This document shows positions 25,241 to 34,872 of a stretch of 64,000 nucleotides of DNA, piece by piece. Source of the DNA: Oscillospiraceae bacterium MB24-C1 (lineage in GTDB: Bacteria > Bacillota > Clostridia > Oscillospirales > Ruminococcaceae). Position 1 is the first letter of the stretch. Every line of letters begins with the position of its first letter. The translations under genes and the position numbers were made by a program. The notes under the pieces were generated by a model. That model ran no database searches. It was given only the letters and a program-made list of their open reading frames with translations, and was not told where the DNA came from. The stretch spans positions 248,001-312,000 of the forward strand of contig CP133187.1 in the NCBI GenBank assembly GCA_030913685.1. The letters run 5' to 3'.

Positions 25241-26674
25241 ATGTCTCTGGTATCATCTAAAAAGGTGGAAACCAACCGTGCAGAGCTCACCGTTGAGGTC
25301 AAGGGCGAGCAGTTTGCGCAGGCTGTTGAGGCCGCTTACCGCAAGAATATGAAAAGCATTACCGTCCCTGGCTTTCGCAAGGGCAAGGCACCTCGTGCCA
25401 TGGTTGAAAAGCTCTATGGCAAGGGCATGTTCCTTGACGAGGCGATGAATGCACTGTACCCCGCCGCCTACTCCGAGGCTGTGGACGAAGCAGGCATTAC
25501 GCCGGTCGATTCCGCTGAAGTTGAAGTGCTCAGCGCTGATGAAGAGGGCTTTACCTTCAAAGCAACCGTGACCACCAGACCGGTTGCGACACTTGGCAAG
25601 TACAAGGGTCTTTCGGTTGATAAAACCGTTCCTCCTGTAACCGAAGAGCAGATTGAAGAGCAGATTGCGCAGATGCGTGAAAAATATGCCCGTGTTATCA
25701 CCGTTGAGGGACGCGCAGCTCAGGAAGGCGACATTGCCGAAATTGACTTTGAGGGCTTTTCTGACGGCGTTGCCTTTGAGGGCGGCAAGGGTGAGAAATA
25801 TCCGCTCACCTTGGGCTCTGGTAGCTTTATCCCCGGCTTTGAGGAGCAGATTGTGGGCAAAAATATCGGCGACGAGTTTGATGTCAACGTCACCTTCCCC
25901 GAGGGATATGGTGAAAGCAGCCTAGCAGGCAAGCCCGCCTTATTCAAGGTGAAGCTCAACGATCTCAAAGAACGCGAGCTGCCCGAAGTGGACGATGAAT
26001 TCGCTAAAGATATCAGCGAATTTGACACCATCGCTGCCTATAAGGAAGATATTAAAAAGCGCTTGACTGAGGCTGCACAAAGCAAAGCCGAAGCCGAGGT
26101 TGAAAACAAGCTGCTTGAGCAGGTTGTTGCCGATATGACCGTTGAAATTCCCGATTGCATGATCGAAAACCGTATCAACGAACTGGTGCAGGATTTTGGC
26201 ATGAGAATGAGCCAGCAGGGTCTGAGCATTCAGGACTTCATGCGCTATACCGGTGAAACCGAAGAGAAGTTCCGCGAGACCTTCCGTACCCAGGCTGAGA
26301 ATCAGGTCAAGACCCGCTTGGCGATGGAGGCGATTGCCGCTGCTGAGAACATCGTGCCTGACGAAAAGGACATTGCTGACGAGTATCAGAAGCTTGCTGA
26401 GCATTACCACATGGACATTGAGAAGATCCGTGGCGCTATCAGAGAAAAAGAGCTTGTGGCTGATATTGCCTGCCGCAAGGCACTTGAGACAGTCACTGAA
26501 AGTGCTGCTGTTACCGTTGTGGAAGCAGCTACAGCTGAGCCCAAAGCTGAGGAAAAGGTCGCGCAAAAGCCCAAGGCCGCCAAGAAGACCACCAAGAAGG
26601 CAGCTGACGACGGTGCAGAAGCGCCCAAGCCCAAGAGAACCCGAAAGGCCAAGGCTGACACTGAAGCCGAATAA
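25241..26674 (+). CDS. tig: Trigger factor
   Basis: A 477-residue ribosome-bound chaperone. The N-terminal ribosome-binding domain includes VPGFRKGKAPR, followed by an FKBP-type PPIase domain (about residues 155-245; GDIAEIDFEGFSDG) and the helical C-terminal domain. The last ~45 residues are an added Lys/Ala/Pro-rich tail (KPKAAKKTTKKAADD, KPKRTRKAKA), longer than in E. coli or B. subtilis and probably disordered. The start is ATG 25241 after AGGAGG. The order tig, clpP, clpX, lon, ysxC is a standard Firmicute proteostasis block. Confidence 0.97.
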   Translation: MSLVSSKKVETNRAELTVEVKGEQFAQAVEAAYRKNMKSITVPGFRKGKAPRAMVEKLYGKGMFLDEAMNALYPAAYSEAVDEAGITPVDSAEVEVLSADEEGFTFKATVTTRPVATLGKYKGLSVDKTVPPVTEEQIEEQIAQMREKYARVITVEGRAAQEGDIAEIDFEGFSDGVAFEGGKGEKYPLTLGSGSFIPGFEEQIVGKNIGDEFDVNVTFPEGYGESSLAGKPALFKVKLNDLKERELPEVDDEFAKDISEFDTIAAYKEDIKKRLTEAAQSKAEAEVENKLLEQVVADMTVEIPDCMIENRINELVQDFGMRMSQQGLSIQDFMRYTGETEEKFRETFRTQAENQVKTRLAMEAIAAAENIVPDEKDIADEYQKLAEHYHMDIEKIRGAIREKELVADIACRKALETVTESAAVTVVEAATAEPKAEEKVAQKPKAAKKTTKKAADDGAEAPKPKRTRKAKADTEAE

Positions 26675-26969
26675 GGTTTTCACACCTCATAAACTTTACA
26701 GTAAGGACGCCTGAAAACCCGTGCAAACATACGGTTCTCGTACAAAAGAATAGACATCATTGCGGTCAAAAATTCGTTTATCGGTGGCATTAAAGGCCGT
26801 GGGCACCAGCCCGCTGGCCTTCCCACCTTTGCAGGACAAATCTCTGCACAAGCTTTGTTGTCTCTTTGATAGGAGAACAGTATAAAAACGGCGTTGGCCG
26901 TTTTGATGCCGGGTTTTTAAGTGTTTTGTGCTGTAGCTTTTATACATAATAACAGGAGGTGTTTTTATT
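26675..26969 (+). other. Intergenic region between tig and clpP
   Basis: 295 bases with no convincing gene. An exact hairpin, AAAACGGC with GCCGTTTT (about 26884-26905), is followed by GATGCCGGGTTTTT and is the likely tig terminator. Just before clpP an AT-rich TATACATAAT segment could be its -10. A lone GGTCAAA at 26764-26770 is half a CtsR site without its partner. Confidence 0.5.
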
Positions 26970-27551
26970 ATGGCACTAGTTCCAACCGTTATAGAACAAA
27001 CCAACCGCGGTGAACGCGCATATGACATTTTTTCTCGTTTGTTAAACGACCGCATTATTATGCTTTGTGATGAGGTCAACGATACTACCGCAAGTTTGGT
27101 GGTCGCACAACTGTTATTCTTAGAGGGGCAGGACCCCGATAAGGATATTCATCTGTATATTAACTCGCCGGGTGGCTCAGTTACCGCCGGTATGGCGATC
27201 TATGATACTATGAACTATATTAAGTGCGACGTCTCAACTATATGCGTAGGTCTTGCGGCCTCGATGGGTGCATTTTTGCTTTCTTCGGGCGCCAAGGGCA
27301 AGCGTATTGCGCTACCGAATGCCGAGATTATGATTCACCAGCCCTTGGGTGGTGCCAAGGGTCAGGCGAGTGATATTAAAATTCATGCCGAGTGGATCAT
27401 CAAGATCAAAAATCGCCTCAACCGCATGATGAGCGAGCAGACCGGCCAGCCGTTAGAAGTCATTGAGCGCGACACTGAGCGCGATAACTTTATGTCCGCC
27501 TCTGAGGCGCAAGCCTACGGTCTGATTGACAAAGTAATCGCCCGGCGCTAA
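26970..27551 (+). CDS. clpP: ATP-dependent Clp protease proteolytic subunit
   Basis: A 193-residue serine peptidase subunit forming the 14-mer chamber that works with ClpX, encoded next. The catalytic triad is S98 ([11 protein letters not shown]), H123 ([10 protein letters not shown]) and D172 (ERDNFMS). Length and N-terminus are standard. The ATG at 26970 follows CAGGAGG. Confidence 0.99.
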   Translation: MALVPTVIEQTNRGERAYDIFSRLLNDRIIMLCDEVNDTTASLVVAQLLFLEGQDPDKDIHLYINSPGGSVTAGMAIYDTMNYIKCDVSTICVGLAASMGAFLLSSGAKGKRIALPNAEIMIHQPLGGAKGQASDIKIHAEWIIKIKNRLNRMMSEQTGQPLEVIERDTERDNFMSASEAQAYGLIDKVIARR

Positions 27552-27609
27552 ATTGAGCGCCAAGGGTGGCATTAGCGTCGCCCAATACCACTTTAGTTAG
27601 GAGAACGAC

Positions 27610-28929
27610 ATGGCAAGAGAAGATAACAAGCCACTGCGCTGCTCTTTTTGCGGCAAACCACAGGATCAGGTTAGCCGCATGATTGCAGGCCCGGGGGTTT
27701 GCATCTGCAACGAGTGCATCGATCTGTGCGTTAGCGTTCTTGAAGAAGAAAACGGCATTATGCGCCGCAAGAAGAACCAAAAGCCTGAGGCTCAGCCGGT
27801 GCTTCTCAAGCCCGCCCAGATAAAGGAAGGCCTTGACGAATATGTCATCGGCCAAAACGAGGCAAAAGTTGCGTTGTCGGTGGCCGTTTATAACCACTAT
27901 AAGCGCATCTATTTTGGTGGAGCAGGCAATATCGAATTACAAAAAAGCAATATTCTGTTGCTAGGGCCTACCGGAACCGGTAAAACGCTGTTGGCGCAAA
28001 CGTTGGCTAAGATGCTGGGCGTGCCGTTTGCTATCGCCGACGCGACCACGCTCACTGAAGCTGGTTATGTCGGTGAGGATGTTGAGAATATTCTGCTGCG
28101 ACTGATTCAGGCGGCAGATTTCGACGTCCAGAAGGCGCAGCACGGCATTATCTATATTGATGAGATTGACAAGATTTCACGCAAGAGTGAAAATCCTTCC
28201 ATCACCCGCGATGTCTCGGGTGAGGGTGTGCAACAGGCACTCCTGAAAATTTTGGAGGGCACTGTGGCAAATGTGCCGCCGCAGGGTGGGCGTAAACATC
28301 CGCAGCAGGAGTTTATCCAGATCGATACCTCCAACATTTTGTTTATCTGCGGTGGTGCCTTTGAGGGCGTTGACAAGATCATCGAAAAGCGCGTCGCTAC
28401 CACAACGATGGGTTTTGGTGCTGATGTTCGCTCAAAAGAACAGACCGACGAGATGATGCAAAAGCTCATCCCACAGGACTTGGTTCGTTTTGGGTTGATC
28501 CCCGAGCTGATCGGGCGTCTGCCGGTTATCACGTCACTGCATTCATTGGATGAAGAAGCGCTGGTGCGCATTTTGCTTGAGCCGAAAAACTCGATGATCA
28601 AGCAGTATCAGCGTCTATTTGAGCTTGATAATATTGCGTTGGAATTTGAACCGGATGCCTACCGTGAGGTTGCACGGCTTGCCATTGAGCGCAAGATTGG
28701 TGCGCGTGGTCTGCGTGGCATTCTTGAAGGCGTACTAGGTAAGCTGATGTTTGACACACCCTCTGATCGCACGATTGAGCGTGTGGTTATCAATAAAGGT
28801 TGCATCAACAAAACCGGCGAACCTGCCATTTATAGAAATCCGGACCGGTTACTGACCGAGGAACCCGCGCAGCCGCTGCTGCCGCCCCCTAAAAAACCTA
28901 GAGCGCGCAACGCCGGAACGGCTTCTTAA
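27610..28929 (+). CDS. clpX: ATP-dependent Clp protease ATP-binding subunit ClpX
   Basis: A 439-residue AAA+ unfoldase. The N-terminal zinc-binding domain uses C11, C14, C33 and C36. Walker A is GPTGTGKT at 119-126, Walker B is IIYIDEIDK, and the sensor regions and the [11 protein letters not shown] pore-loop region follow. It feeds unfolded substrates to ClpP, encoded 58 bases upstream in the same transcript. The ATG follows TTAGGAG. Confidence 0.99.
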   Translation: MAREDNKPLRCSFCGKPQDQVSRMIAGPGVCICNECIDLCVSVLEEENGIMRRKKNQKPEAQPVLLKPAQIKEGLDEYVIGQNEAKVALSVAVYNHYKRIYFGGAGNIELQKSNILLLGPTGTGKTLLAQTLAKMLGVPFAIADATTLTEAGYVGEDVENILLRLIQAADFDVQKAQHGIIYIDEIDKISRKSENPSITRDVSGEGVQQALLKILEGTVANVPPQGGRKHPQQEFIQIDTSNILFICGGAFEGVDKIIEKRVATTTMGFGADVRSKEQTDEMMQKLIPQDLVRFGLIPELIGRLPVITSLHSLDEEALVRILLEPKNSMIKQYQRLFELDNIALEFEPDAYREVARLAIERKIGARGLRGILEGVLGKLMFDTPSDRTIERVVINKGCINKTGEPAIYRNPDRLLTEEPAQPLLPPPKKPRARNAGTAS

Positions 28930-28970
28930 CATAGCCACTACCAACTTGTTGCAAGCTTAAATGTAATGGC

Positions 28971-29041
28971 GAGACCCTTCGGAGGAGACCCCATGTGCAA
29001 CGATGCGACGGCAGTTGGGAATCCAACGAAGGGTCTTTTTG
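28971..29041 (+). terminator. Long-loop terminator/structured RNA after clpX
   Basis: AGACCCTTCG (28972-28981) pairs perfectly with CGAAGGGTCT (29027-29036), followed by a T run. The 45-base interior contains a second hairpin, GTTGG GAAT CCAAC (29014-29027), next to the closing stem. It terminates clpPX but is more elaborate than an ordinary terminator. Confidence 0.7.
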
Positions 29042-29054
29042 TAATTTATAACAC

Positions 29055-29111
29055 TTGAAAAATTCACGAGTTATTTAGTATAATATTTTAACAGCTTAGT
29101 GGGCTGTTAAA
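29055..29111 (+). promoter_or_regulatory. lon promoter and inverted repeat
   Basis: TTGAAA (29055-29060) and TATAAT (29079-29084), spacer 18, form a promoter. Immediately after the -10 is a perfect inverted repeat, TTTAACAGC (29087-29095) with GCTGTTAAA (29103-29111). Around the start site it could be an operator or a leader hairpin. Confidence 0.6.
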
Positions 29112-29141
29112 TTTAAAGAAGAAAATAAGGAGGTGCCCACT

Positions 29142-31571
29142 TTGAAAGAGAAAAAAACAGTATTGCAAAACCAGACGATGCCAGCCATTGCGCTACGTGG
29201 TTTGGTGCTTTTTCCGAAGATGGTGCTTCATTTTGATATCGGCCGAGAAAAGTCCATCCTGGCATTAAACCACGCGATGGAAAACGACCGCAGAATTTTT
29301 CTGACCGCACAGTCCGATGTACAAGATGACAACCCTGGCCCGAAGGATTTATACCAGGTCGGCGTTGTTGCACAGGTTCAGCAGGTGATCCGCGTGCAAG
29401 GCAGCGGGTTGCGTGTCATGGCCGAGGGATTGTATCGTGCCAAAATGCTGCGTATTCGGCAGGAAGAACCGTATTTCATTGCCGATATTCGGGCGTTCCC
29501 GACACGACGGCTACCGGCTGCGTCTCAGGATATGGCTAGCGCACTGATTCGAACCGTAAAAAATCTGTTCCAGGAATATTGTGAGCTTTCACCCAAGATG
29601 CCAAAGGAGCTGGTGCTCGGCGTGATGATGTCGGAGGATCCCGCGCTACTCTCGGAGTATATTGCGGGAAATGTGCCGCTTCCTGTTGAAGAAAAGCAGG
29701 AGGTATTGGAGCAGTCGAATCTATTGCGCAGACTTGAAATTCTTGCCGAGATATTTGAGAATGAAAATGAAATTCTCCGGCTTGAGGCTGGCATTTATGA
29801 AAAAGTGAAAAGCCGGGTGGATCGCAACCAGAAGGATTATTATCTGCGTGAGCAGATGAAAGTCATTTCTGAAGAACTGGGTGAGGATGATTCGCCCGAA
29901 AATGAGATTAACACTTATTTTGAAAAAATAGATGCACTAAAGGTTTCGGATGAGGTGCGCGAGAAGTTGACCAAAGAGGTCAATCGTCTGGGCAAGATGC
30001 CGGGCAGCTCGCAGGAAGCGGCGGTGATACGCGGCTATCTTGACACCTGTTTGGAGTTGCCGTGGAACTCGCTAAAGCCAGTGAAGTCCGACATTGCACA
30101 GGCTCAAAAAATTCTCAACCATGACCACTATGGTATGGAAAAGATCAAGGAGCGCGTGCTTGAATCGATTGCAGTGCGTGCGCTGGCCCCTAATATCAAG
30201 GGGCAGATTCTCTGTCTGGTCGGGCCGCCCGGCGTCGGTAAAACCTCAATTGCTAAGTCAATCGCCAAGGCTACGGGACGCGACTATGTGCGCATCTCAC
30301 TCGGCGGCGTTAAGGATGAATCGGACATACGCGGACATCGTAAGACCTACATAGGCTCGATGCCTGGACGCATCATTGACGCGATGCGCCGCGCGGGTAG
30401 CCGAAATCCGCTTATGCTGCTTGATGAGGTCGATAAGCTCGGCGGCGACTACAAGGGTGATCCCTCGTCCGCGTTGCTTGAGGTGCTTGATTCCGAGCAG
30501 AACCACGCATTCCGCGACCACTTTGTTGAGCTGCCGTTCGATTTGTCGGACGTTATGTTTGTCGCAACCGCGAACAGTGCGGATATGATTCCTGCTCCGC
30601 TTTACGACCGTATGGAGGTCATAGAGCTTTCGAGCTATACCCGCGAAGAGAAGTTCCATATTGCCAAGGATTATTTGATTCCGAAACAGCGCGAGCGTCA
30701 CGGGCTCAACGGTCGTCAGGCCAGAATAACCGACGAAGCGCTGTATACTATTATAGACAGCTACACTCGCGAATCGGGTGTGAGACGTTTGGAGCGAAGC
30801 TGTGCCTCGGTGTTCAGAAAATGCGCCAAACGCATCGTCGCAAAGGAGGCCAAACAGGTCATTGTCACCCTATCCAACCTCGGCGATCTCCTGGGGCCGA
30901 AGAAATATTACCCCGATGCCCTCGCAAACCGCGATGAGGTCGGTGTAGTCAATGGCTTGGCATGGACCTCAGTTGGCGGTGAGATGCTACAGGTGGAGGT
31001 TGCCATCTTAGACGGTACCGGCAAGCTGGAGCTGACCGGAAAGCTCGGTGACGTGATGAAGGAATCGGCTCAGGCAGCGGTGAGCTATCTGCGTGCCCAC
31101 GCCGATGCCTATGGCATCAGCCGCACGTTCCATAAAGATAAGGATATTCACATTCATGTGCCGGAGGGCGCGGTGCCTAAGGACGGCCCCTCGGCGGGCA
31201 TTACCATCTGTACCGCTCTGCTTTCGGCGCTGGCCGATATTCCTGTAAAGTTTGACGTCGCGATGACTGGCGAAATGACGTTGCGCGGCCGTGTGCTACC
31301 GATTGGCGGCCTGCGTGAAAAAACGATGGCGGCGCTGCGCAATAATATCAAGACCGTCGTTATTCCGGCGGATAACGAGCCGGATATTGATGAATTGGAT
31401 AGCGCGGTAAAAAAGGCTATTCGTTTTGTGCCTGCGCGCAGCATCGGTGATGTTTTGCCTGTAGCACTTTCCGTTATGCCGGCTCCCGTACCCACCCTTT
31501 CGGAGGAGGAGTATGCGGTGAATCTGCTTTCTGAGGCTAAGAGTACACCGCGCCACCCCGTCACCTGCTGA
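29142..31571 (+). CDS. lon: ATP-dependent protease Lon (LonA)
   Basis: An 809-residue AAA+ protease: N-terminal substrate-binding domain (~1-200), coiled coil, AAA+ domain (Walker A GPPGVGKT) and C-terminal protease domain. The catalytic dyad is S684 in KDGPSAG and K727 in GGLREKTMAA, with the same 43-residue separation as in E. coli Lon. The start is TTG 29142, eight bases after AAGGAGG (29127-29133); a GTG at 29133 overlaps the ribosome-binding site and is rejected. It degrades misfolded and regulatory proteins. A strong inverted repeat lies over the transcription start. Confidence 0.98.
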   Translation: MKEKKTVLQNQTMPAIALRGLVLFPKMVLHFDIGREKSILALNHAMENDRRIFLTAQSDVQDDNPGPKDLYQVGVVAQVQQVIRVQGSGLRVMAEGLYRAKMLRIRQEEPYFIADIRAFPTRRLPAASQDMASALIRTVKNLFQEYCELSPKMPKELVLGVMMSEDPALLSEYIAGNVPLPVEEKQEVLEQSNLLRRLEILAEIFENENEILRLEAGIYEKVKSRVDRNQKDYYLREQMKVISEELGEDDSPENEINTYFEKIDALKVSDEVREKLTKEVNRLGKMPGSSQEAAVIRGYLDTCLELPWNSLKPVKSDIAQAQKILNHDHYGMEKIKERVLESIAVRALAPNIKGQILCLVGPPGVGKTSIAKSIAKATGRDYVRISLGGVKDESDIRGHRKTYIGSMPGRIIDAMRRAGSRNPLMLLDEVDKLGGDYKGDPSSALLEVLDSEQNHAFRDHFVELPFDLSDVMFVATANSADMIPAPLYDRMEVIELSSYTREEKFHIAKDYLIPKQRERHGLNGRQARITDEALYTIIDSYTRESGVRRLERSCASVFRKCAKRIVAKEAKQVIVTLSNLGDLLGPKKYYPDALANRDEVGVVNGLAWTSVGGEMLQVEVAILDGTGKLELTGKLGDVMKESAQAAVSYLRAHADAYGISRTFHKDKDIHIHVPEGAVPKDGPSAGITICTALLSALADIPVKFDVAMTGEMTLRGRVLPIGGLREKTMAALRNNIKTVVIPADNEPDIDELDSAVKKAIRFVPARSIGDVLPVALSVMPAPVPTLSEEEYAVNLLSEAKSTPRHPVTC

Positions 31572-31602
31572 ATTAATATTGTAAGACAAGGAGCGTTCCC
31601 AC

Positions 31603-32247
31603 ATGAATTATAACAAGGTCATCTTTGAACGAGCTTTCGGGCTTTCTTCGCAGCTCGTCCCCTGCGATTGTCCGGAATTTGTGTTTACGGGCCGCTCCAA
31701 CGCTGGAAAATCCTCGCTGCTCAATAAGCTTTTTAACCGCAAGGCGCTTGCCCGTGTAAGCTCCATGCCTGGTAAAACCGCCACCATCAATTTTTACCGC
31801 CTGGACGACGTTCGATTTGTCGATCTGCCGGGCTATGGCTACGCCAAGGTCGCAAAGGGCGAGCGGCGGCGGTGGGACGAGCTGATCGGCGGCTATTTTG
31901 CACAGGATCGCGATATTGCGTTGGTATTTTTACTTGTAGATATGCGGCATACCCCCTCGACGGACGATATTACAATGGCGAATTATCTTATCGAGAGTGA
32001 AACGCCGTTTATTGTGCTGTTGACTAAATCGGACAAGCTCAACAACACCAAGCGCAAAGAGCGTTTGAAGGCTTTTGTTGATGAGTTGCCCTGTGGTAAT
32101 GAAATTACCATGCTGCCCGTTTCTTCCGAGACGGGCGAGGGGATAGAAGCCCTGCGCGACATTATTGCCGATATTGTCGTCGATACCGATGACGCAGGGG
32201 AAGAAGCCGCCCCGGAATGCTGCGGCGAGGAAAACCCAAACTGTTGA
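31603..32247 (+). CDS. ysxC: Ribosome biogenesis GTP-binding protein YsxC (EngB)
   Basis: A 214-residue GTPase for 50S assembly. G1 is GRSNAGKSS, G3 is DLPGYG, G4 is TKSD and G5 is PVSSETG. FVDLPGYGYAKV is characteristic of EngB. A short acidic Cys-containing tail (EEAAPECCGEENPNC) follows the conserved core and has no recognised role. It lies 31 bases after lon, a conserved adjacency in Firmicutes. Confidence 0.97.
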   Translation: MNYNKVIFERAFGLSSQLVPCDCPEFVFTGRSNAGKSSLLNKLFNRKALARVSSMPGKTATINFYRLDDVRFVDLPGYGYAKVAKGERRRWDELIGGYFAQDRDIALVFLLVDMRHTPSTDDITMANYLIESETPFIVLLTKSDKLNNTKRKERLKAFVDELPCGNEITMLPVSSETGEGIEALRDIIADIVVDTDDAGEEAAPECCGEENPNC

Positions 32248-32423
32248 CACTCCCTGCTTTTTCGCAGCGGATTATATTTTAAAACTGATATTCTATTAAA
32301 AAACTAATTTTTGCTGCAGATATTTCATTGCGCATCGGTTCTTGCAAGGCAAAAAATCTGCTCGCTTAATCTAGTCAACTTTTAATGGTACATCAGCATA
32401 ATTCACGACATGGAGGAATGACA

Positions 32424-33722
32424 ATGTTTGTATCTGAATGCCTGAACATCAATGAAGCGGGGCATCTTACTATTGGGTCTATGGACACGGTAGAGCTTGC
32501 GCGCACTTTTGGCACACCGCTTTATGTATATGACGAGGCTACTGTGCGCAAAACGTTGCGCCAGTATAACGATTCCATCAAGAAACATTACGAAGGTAAG
32601 GGCATCGTGGCCTACGCCAGCAAGGCATTCGCATGTAAAGAGATGTATCGCATCGCTAATGACGAAGGGTGCGGCATTGACGTCGTTTCTCTTGGTGAGC
32701 TTTATACGGCGCTGAGCGTTGGCTTCCCCGCTGATAAGATTTTCTACCACGGTAACAACAAGACCGTTGAGGAGCTTGTCTATGCGGTTGAGCATGATAT
32801 CGGGCGCATTGTGGTGGATAACCTCATAGAGCTTGAGCGACTTTCTGAAATTGCCATTTCTCAGAATAAGGTTGTGCCGATTCTCATTCGCGTCAAGCCT
32901 GGTATCGATGCACATACTCACGACTTTATCCGCACCGGTCAGATTGACTCTAAATTCGGCTTTGCATTAGAAACGGGCGAGGCGCTTGAGGCTGTGCGTT
33001 ATATTCTGCAGCACAAGGGTGTCTCTTTAAAGGGCCTGCACTGCCATATCGGCTCACAGATTTTTGATATTGCGCCTTTTGAGTTGGCGGCCGAGGTCAT
33101 GATCGGATTTATGGCACAAATTAAAGACGAGACTGGGCTTGCTCTCACTGAATTAAATCTCGGTGGTGGCTTTGGCATCAAATATGTGCCTGAAAACGAT
33201 CCGGTACCATACATGGACTACATGGAGAGGGTTTCGAAGTCGGTTCACAAGGCCTGCGCGGAGAAGGGTATGGAGATTCCCTTCATTGCTATTGAGCCCG
33301 GCCGTTCGGTCGTGGGACCCGCTGGTATCACTCTGTACACGGTTGGTGGTGTTAAGAATATCCCCAACGTGCGCACCTATGTCTCGGTGGATGGTGGTAT
33401 GACCGACAATCCCCGCTATATCCTGTATCAGTCCAAGTACGATGTGGTGCTGGCCAATCGTGCCAACACCCCTAAGGACGCTGTTGTGACCATTGCTGGA
33501 CGTTGCTGCGAGAGTGGCGACCTTGTCGGTGAAGGTATGGCGATTCAGTCCCCAAAGGTTGGCGATATTATCGCCGTGCTGGCAACCGGTGCTTATAACT
33601 ATTCGATGGCCTCCAACTATAACCGTGTGCCCAGACCTGCAGCCGTTATGGTGCGTGATGGAGAAGCCCGCGAGATTATCCGACGTGAAAACCTTGAGGA
33701 TTTAGTGAGAAACGATCTTTAA
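32424..33722 (+). CDS. lysA: Diaminopimelate decarboxylase
   Basis: A 432-residue fold-III PLP enzyme converting meso-diaminopimelate to lysine. The PLP lysine is K67 in VAYASKAFACKEM. HCHIGSQ and GGGFGIKY bind the cofactor phosphate, and GRCCESGD contributes the catalytic Cys and substrate contacts. Two ATGs lie close together: GGAGG (32412-32416) is one base from the ATG at 32418 but seven from the ATG at 32424, so 32424 is used. The 176-base upstream gap shows no lysine riboswitch that I can recognise. Confidence 0.96.
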   Translation: MFVSECLNINEAGHLTIGSMDTVELARTFGTPLYVYDEATVRKTLRQYNDSIKKHYEGKGIVAYASKAFACKEMYRIANDEGCGIDVVSLGELYTALSVGFPADKIFYHGNNKTVEELVYAVEHDIGRIVVDNLIELERLSEIAISQNKVVPILIRVKPGIDAHTHDFIRTGQIDSKFGFALETGEALEAVRYILQHKGVSLKGLHCHIGSQIFDIAPFELAAEVMIGFMAQIKDETGLALTELNLGGGFGIKYVPENDPVPYMDYMERVSKSVHKACAEKGMEIPFIAIEPGRSVVGPAGITLYTVGGVKNIPNVRTYVSVDGGMTDNPRYILYQSKYDVVLANRANTPKDAVVTIAGRCCESGDLVGEGMAIQSPKVGDIIAVLATGAYNYSMASNYNRVPRPAAVMVRDGEAREIIRRENLEDLVRNDL

Positions 33723-33751
33723 TTGTGTTTATTTTGGTAATGGGTCTTGCT

Positions 33752-33779
33752 TTTACATTGTGAAGTGGTAAAATATAAT
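33752..33779 (+). promoter_or_regulatory. Promoter of the TrpR-like regulator/methyltransferase genes
   Basis: TTTACA (33752-33757) and a perfect TATAAT (33774-33779) with a 16-base spacer, about 57 bases before the ATG. Confidence 0.65.
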
Positions 33780-33835
33780 TACACCTATATGCGCTGCGGC
33801 AGTATTACACCAACAAAAATCTTGGAGGTAATTAT

Positions 33836-34135
33836 ATGAATCCACGCCTGAAAGAAATGAACGTCGAGTTTTTGTTTGAGGCGATTCTGCGCCTGAACAA
33901 CATGGAGGAATGCTACAACTTCTTTGATGATCTGTGCACCGTGCAGGAGCTCAAAGCGCTTACTCAGCGTTTGCAGGTGGCTTCAATGCTTTCGGAGGGC
34001 AAGGTGTACAGCGATATTGTGGCAAAAACAGGCGCTTCCACCGCGACCATCAGCCGTGTGAACCGCTCGCTCAATTATGGATGCGATGGTTACAAGATCA
34101 TTTTTGAAAGGCTGGAGAAGGATGGCCTCATATAA
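33836..34135 (+). CDS. YerC/YecD family TrpR-like DNA-binding protein
   Basis: A 99-residue all-helical protein of the TrpR/YerC family. It shows LCTVQELKALTQRLQVASMLSEGKVYSDIVAKTGASTATISRVNRSLNYG, the TrpR-type helix-turn-helix. YerC proteins are small regulators with poorly known targets, and no tryptophan genes are nearby. GGAGG precedes the ATG. The methyltransferase gene begins inside its 3' end (14-base overlap), so the two are co-translated. Confidence 0.93.
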   Translation: MNPRLKEMNVEFLFEAILRLNNMEECYNFFDDLCTVQELKALTQRLQVASMLSEGKVYSDIVAKTGASTATISRVNRSLNYGCDGYKIIFERLEKDGLI

Positions 34136-34868
34136 TGCGTTTGCGCCGTTTTATGATAGGTTCATCAAGCCTGTGGACTATAAAAAGCGCGCTGCATACT
34201 TCAACAGCATTATAGCACCACACATCGGGGAGCAGAAATTGCTCCTCGATTTGGCGTGTGGCACCGGCAGCCTTTCGATTGCGCTCTCTCAGCTCGGCTA
34301 TGAAGTTATCGCGGTTGATGCATCGCCACAGATGCTCTCACTTGCACAGCAAAAAGCATATGATGCTGGGGAGCAAATTTTATTTTTAAACCAACGTATG
34401 GAGACGCTGGATCTCTATGGTACAATAGACGCCTGTGTCTGCGCGTTGGATTCTTTAAATCATCTTACCGACCCGCGTGCCCTGCGGCATGCGCTATCGC
34501 GCGTATCGTTGTTTTTAGCACCGGGGGGCGTATTTGTGTTCGATATGAACACACCCTATAAACACAGCCATCTGTTGGCCGACAACTGCTATGTTTATGA
34601 GGAAGGGGACACGGTGTGCGTTTGGCGCAACAAAACTGACGAGACGCTGTTGACCGAAATTTCGTTGGATTTTTTCACGCGGGAGACTGACGGGCGCTAT
34701 ACCCGCGCTGGAGAAAGTTTTTGTGAACGTGGTTATGCGCTTGAACAGATTACGGATATGCTGACAAACTGTGGGCTGACGCTGACGGCGCTTTATGCCG
34801 ACGACGGTTTTGATGCACCGAATAATACCTCAGAGCGCTATATTTTTGTGACTAAAAAGGGGAAGTAA
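34122..34868 (+). CDS. Class I SAM-dependent methyltransferase
   Basis: A 248-residue protein with the Rossmann methyltransferase core: LLLDLACGTGSLSIALSQLGYEVIAVDASPQML (SAM-binding motif I and the ribose-binding acidic residue), MET-LDLYGTIDACVCALDSLNHLTD (motif II) and LFLAPGGVFVFDMNTPYK. The start YNAFAPFYDRF is common to small-molecule methyltransferases of the YcgJ/UbiE-like type. The substrate is unknown. The ATG at 34122 lies within the TrpR-like gene after GGAG. Confidence 0.9.
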   Translation: MASYNAFAPFYDRFIKPVDYKKRAAYFNSIIAPHIGEQKLLLDLACGTGSLSIALSQLGYEVIAVDASPQMLSLAQQKAYDAGEQILFLNQRMETLDLYGTIDACVCALDSLNHLTDPRALRHALSRVSLFLAPGGVFVFDMNTPYKHSHLLADNCYVYEEGDTVCVWRNKTDETLLTEISLDFFTRETDGRYTRAGESFCERGYALEQITDMLTNCGLTLTALYADDGFDAPNNTSERYIFVTKKGK

Positions 34869-34872
34869 ACCT

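Noticed and set aside
26764-26770. GGTCAAA upstream of clpP as a CtsR operator
   Set aside because: Only one heptad is present; CtsR sites need two in tandem with a three-base gap.
32248-32423. Lysine riboswitch upstream of lysA
   Set aside because: The 176-base gap lacks the multi-stem layout and conserved core that I would expect; it is AT-rich with only weak short stems.
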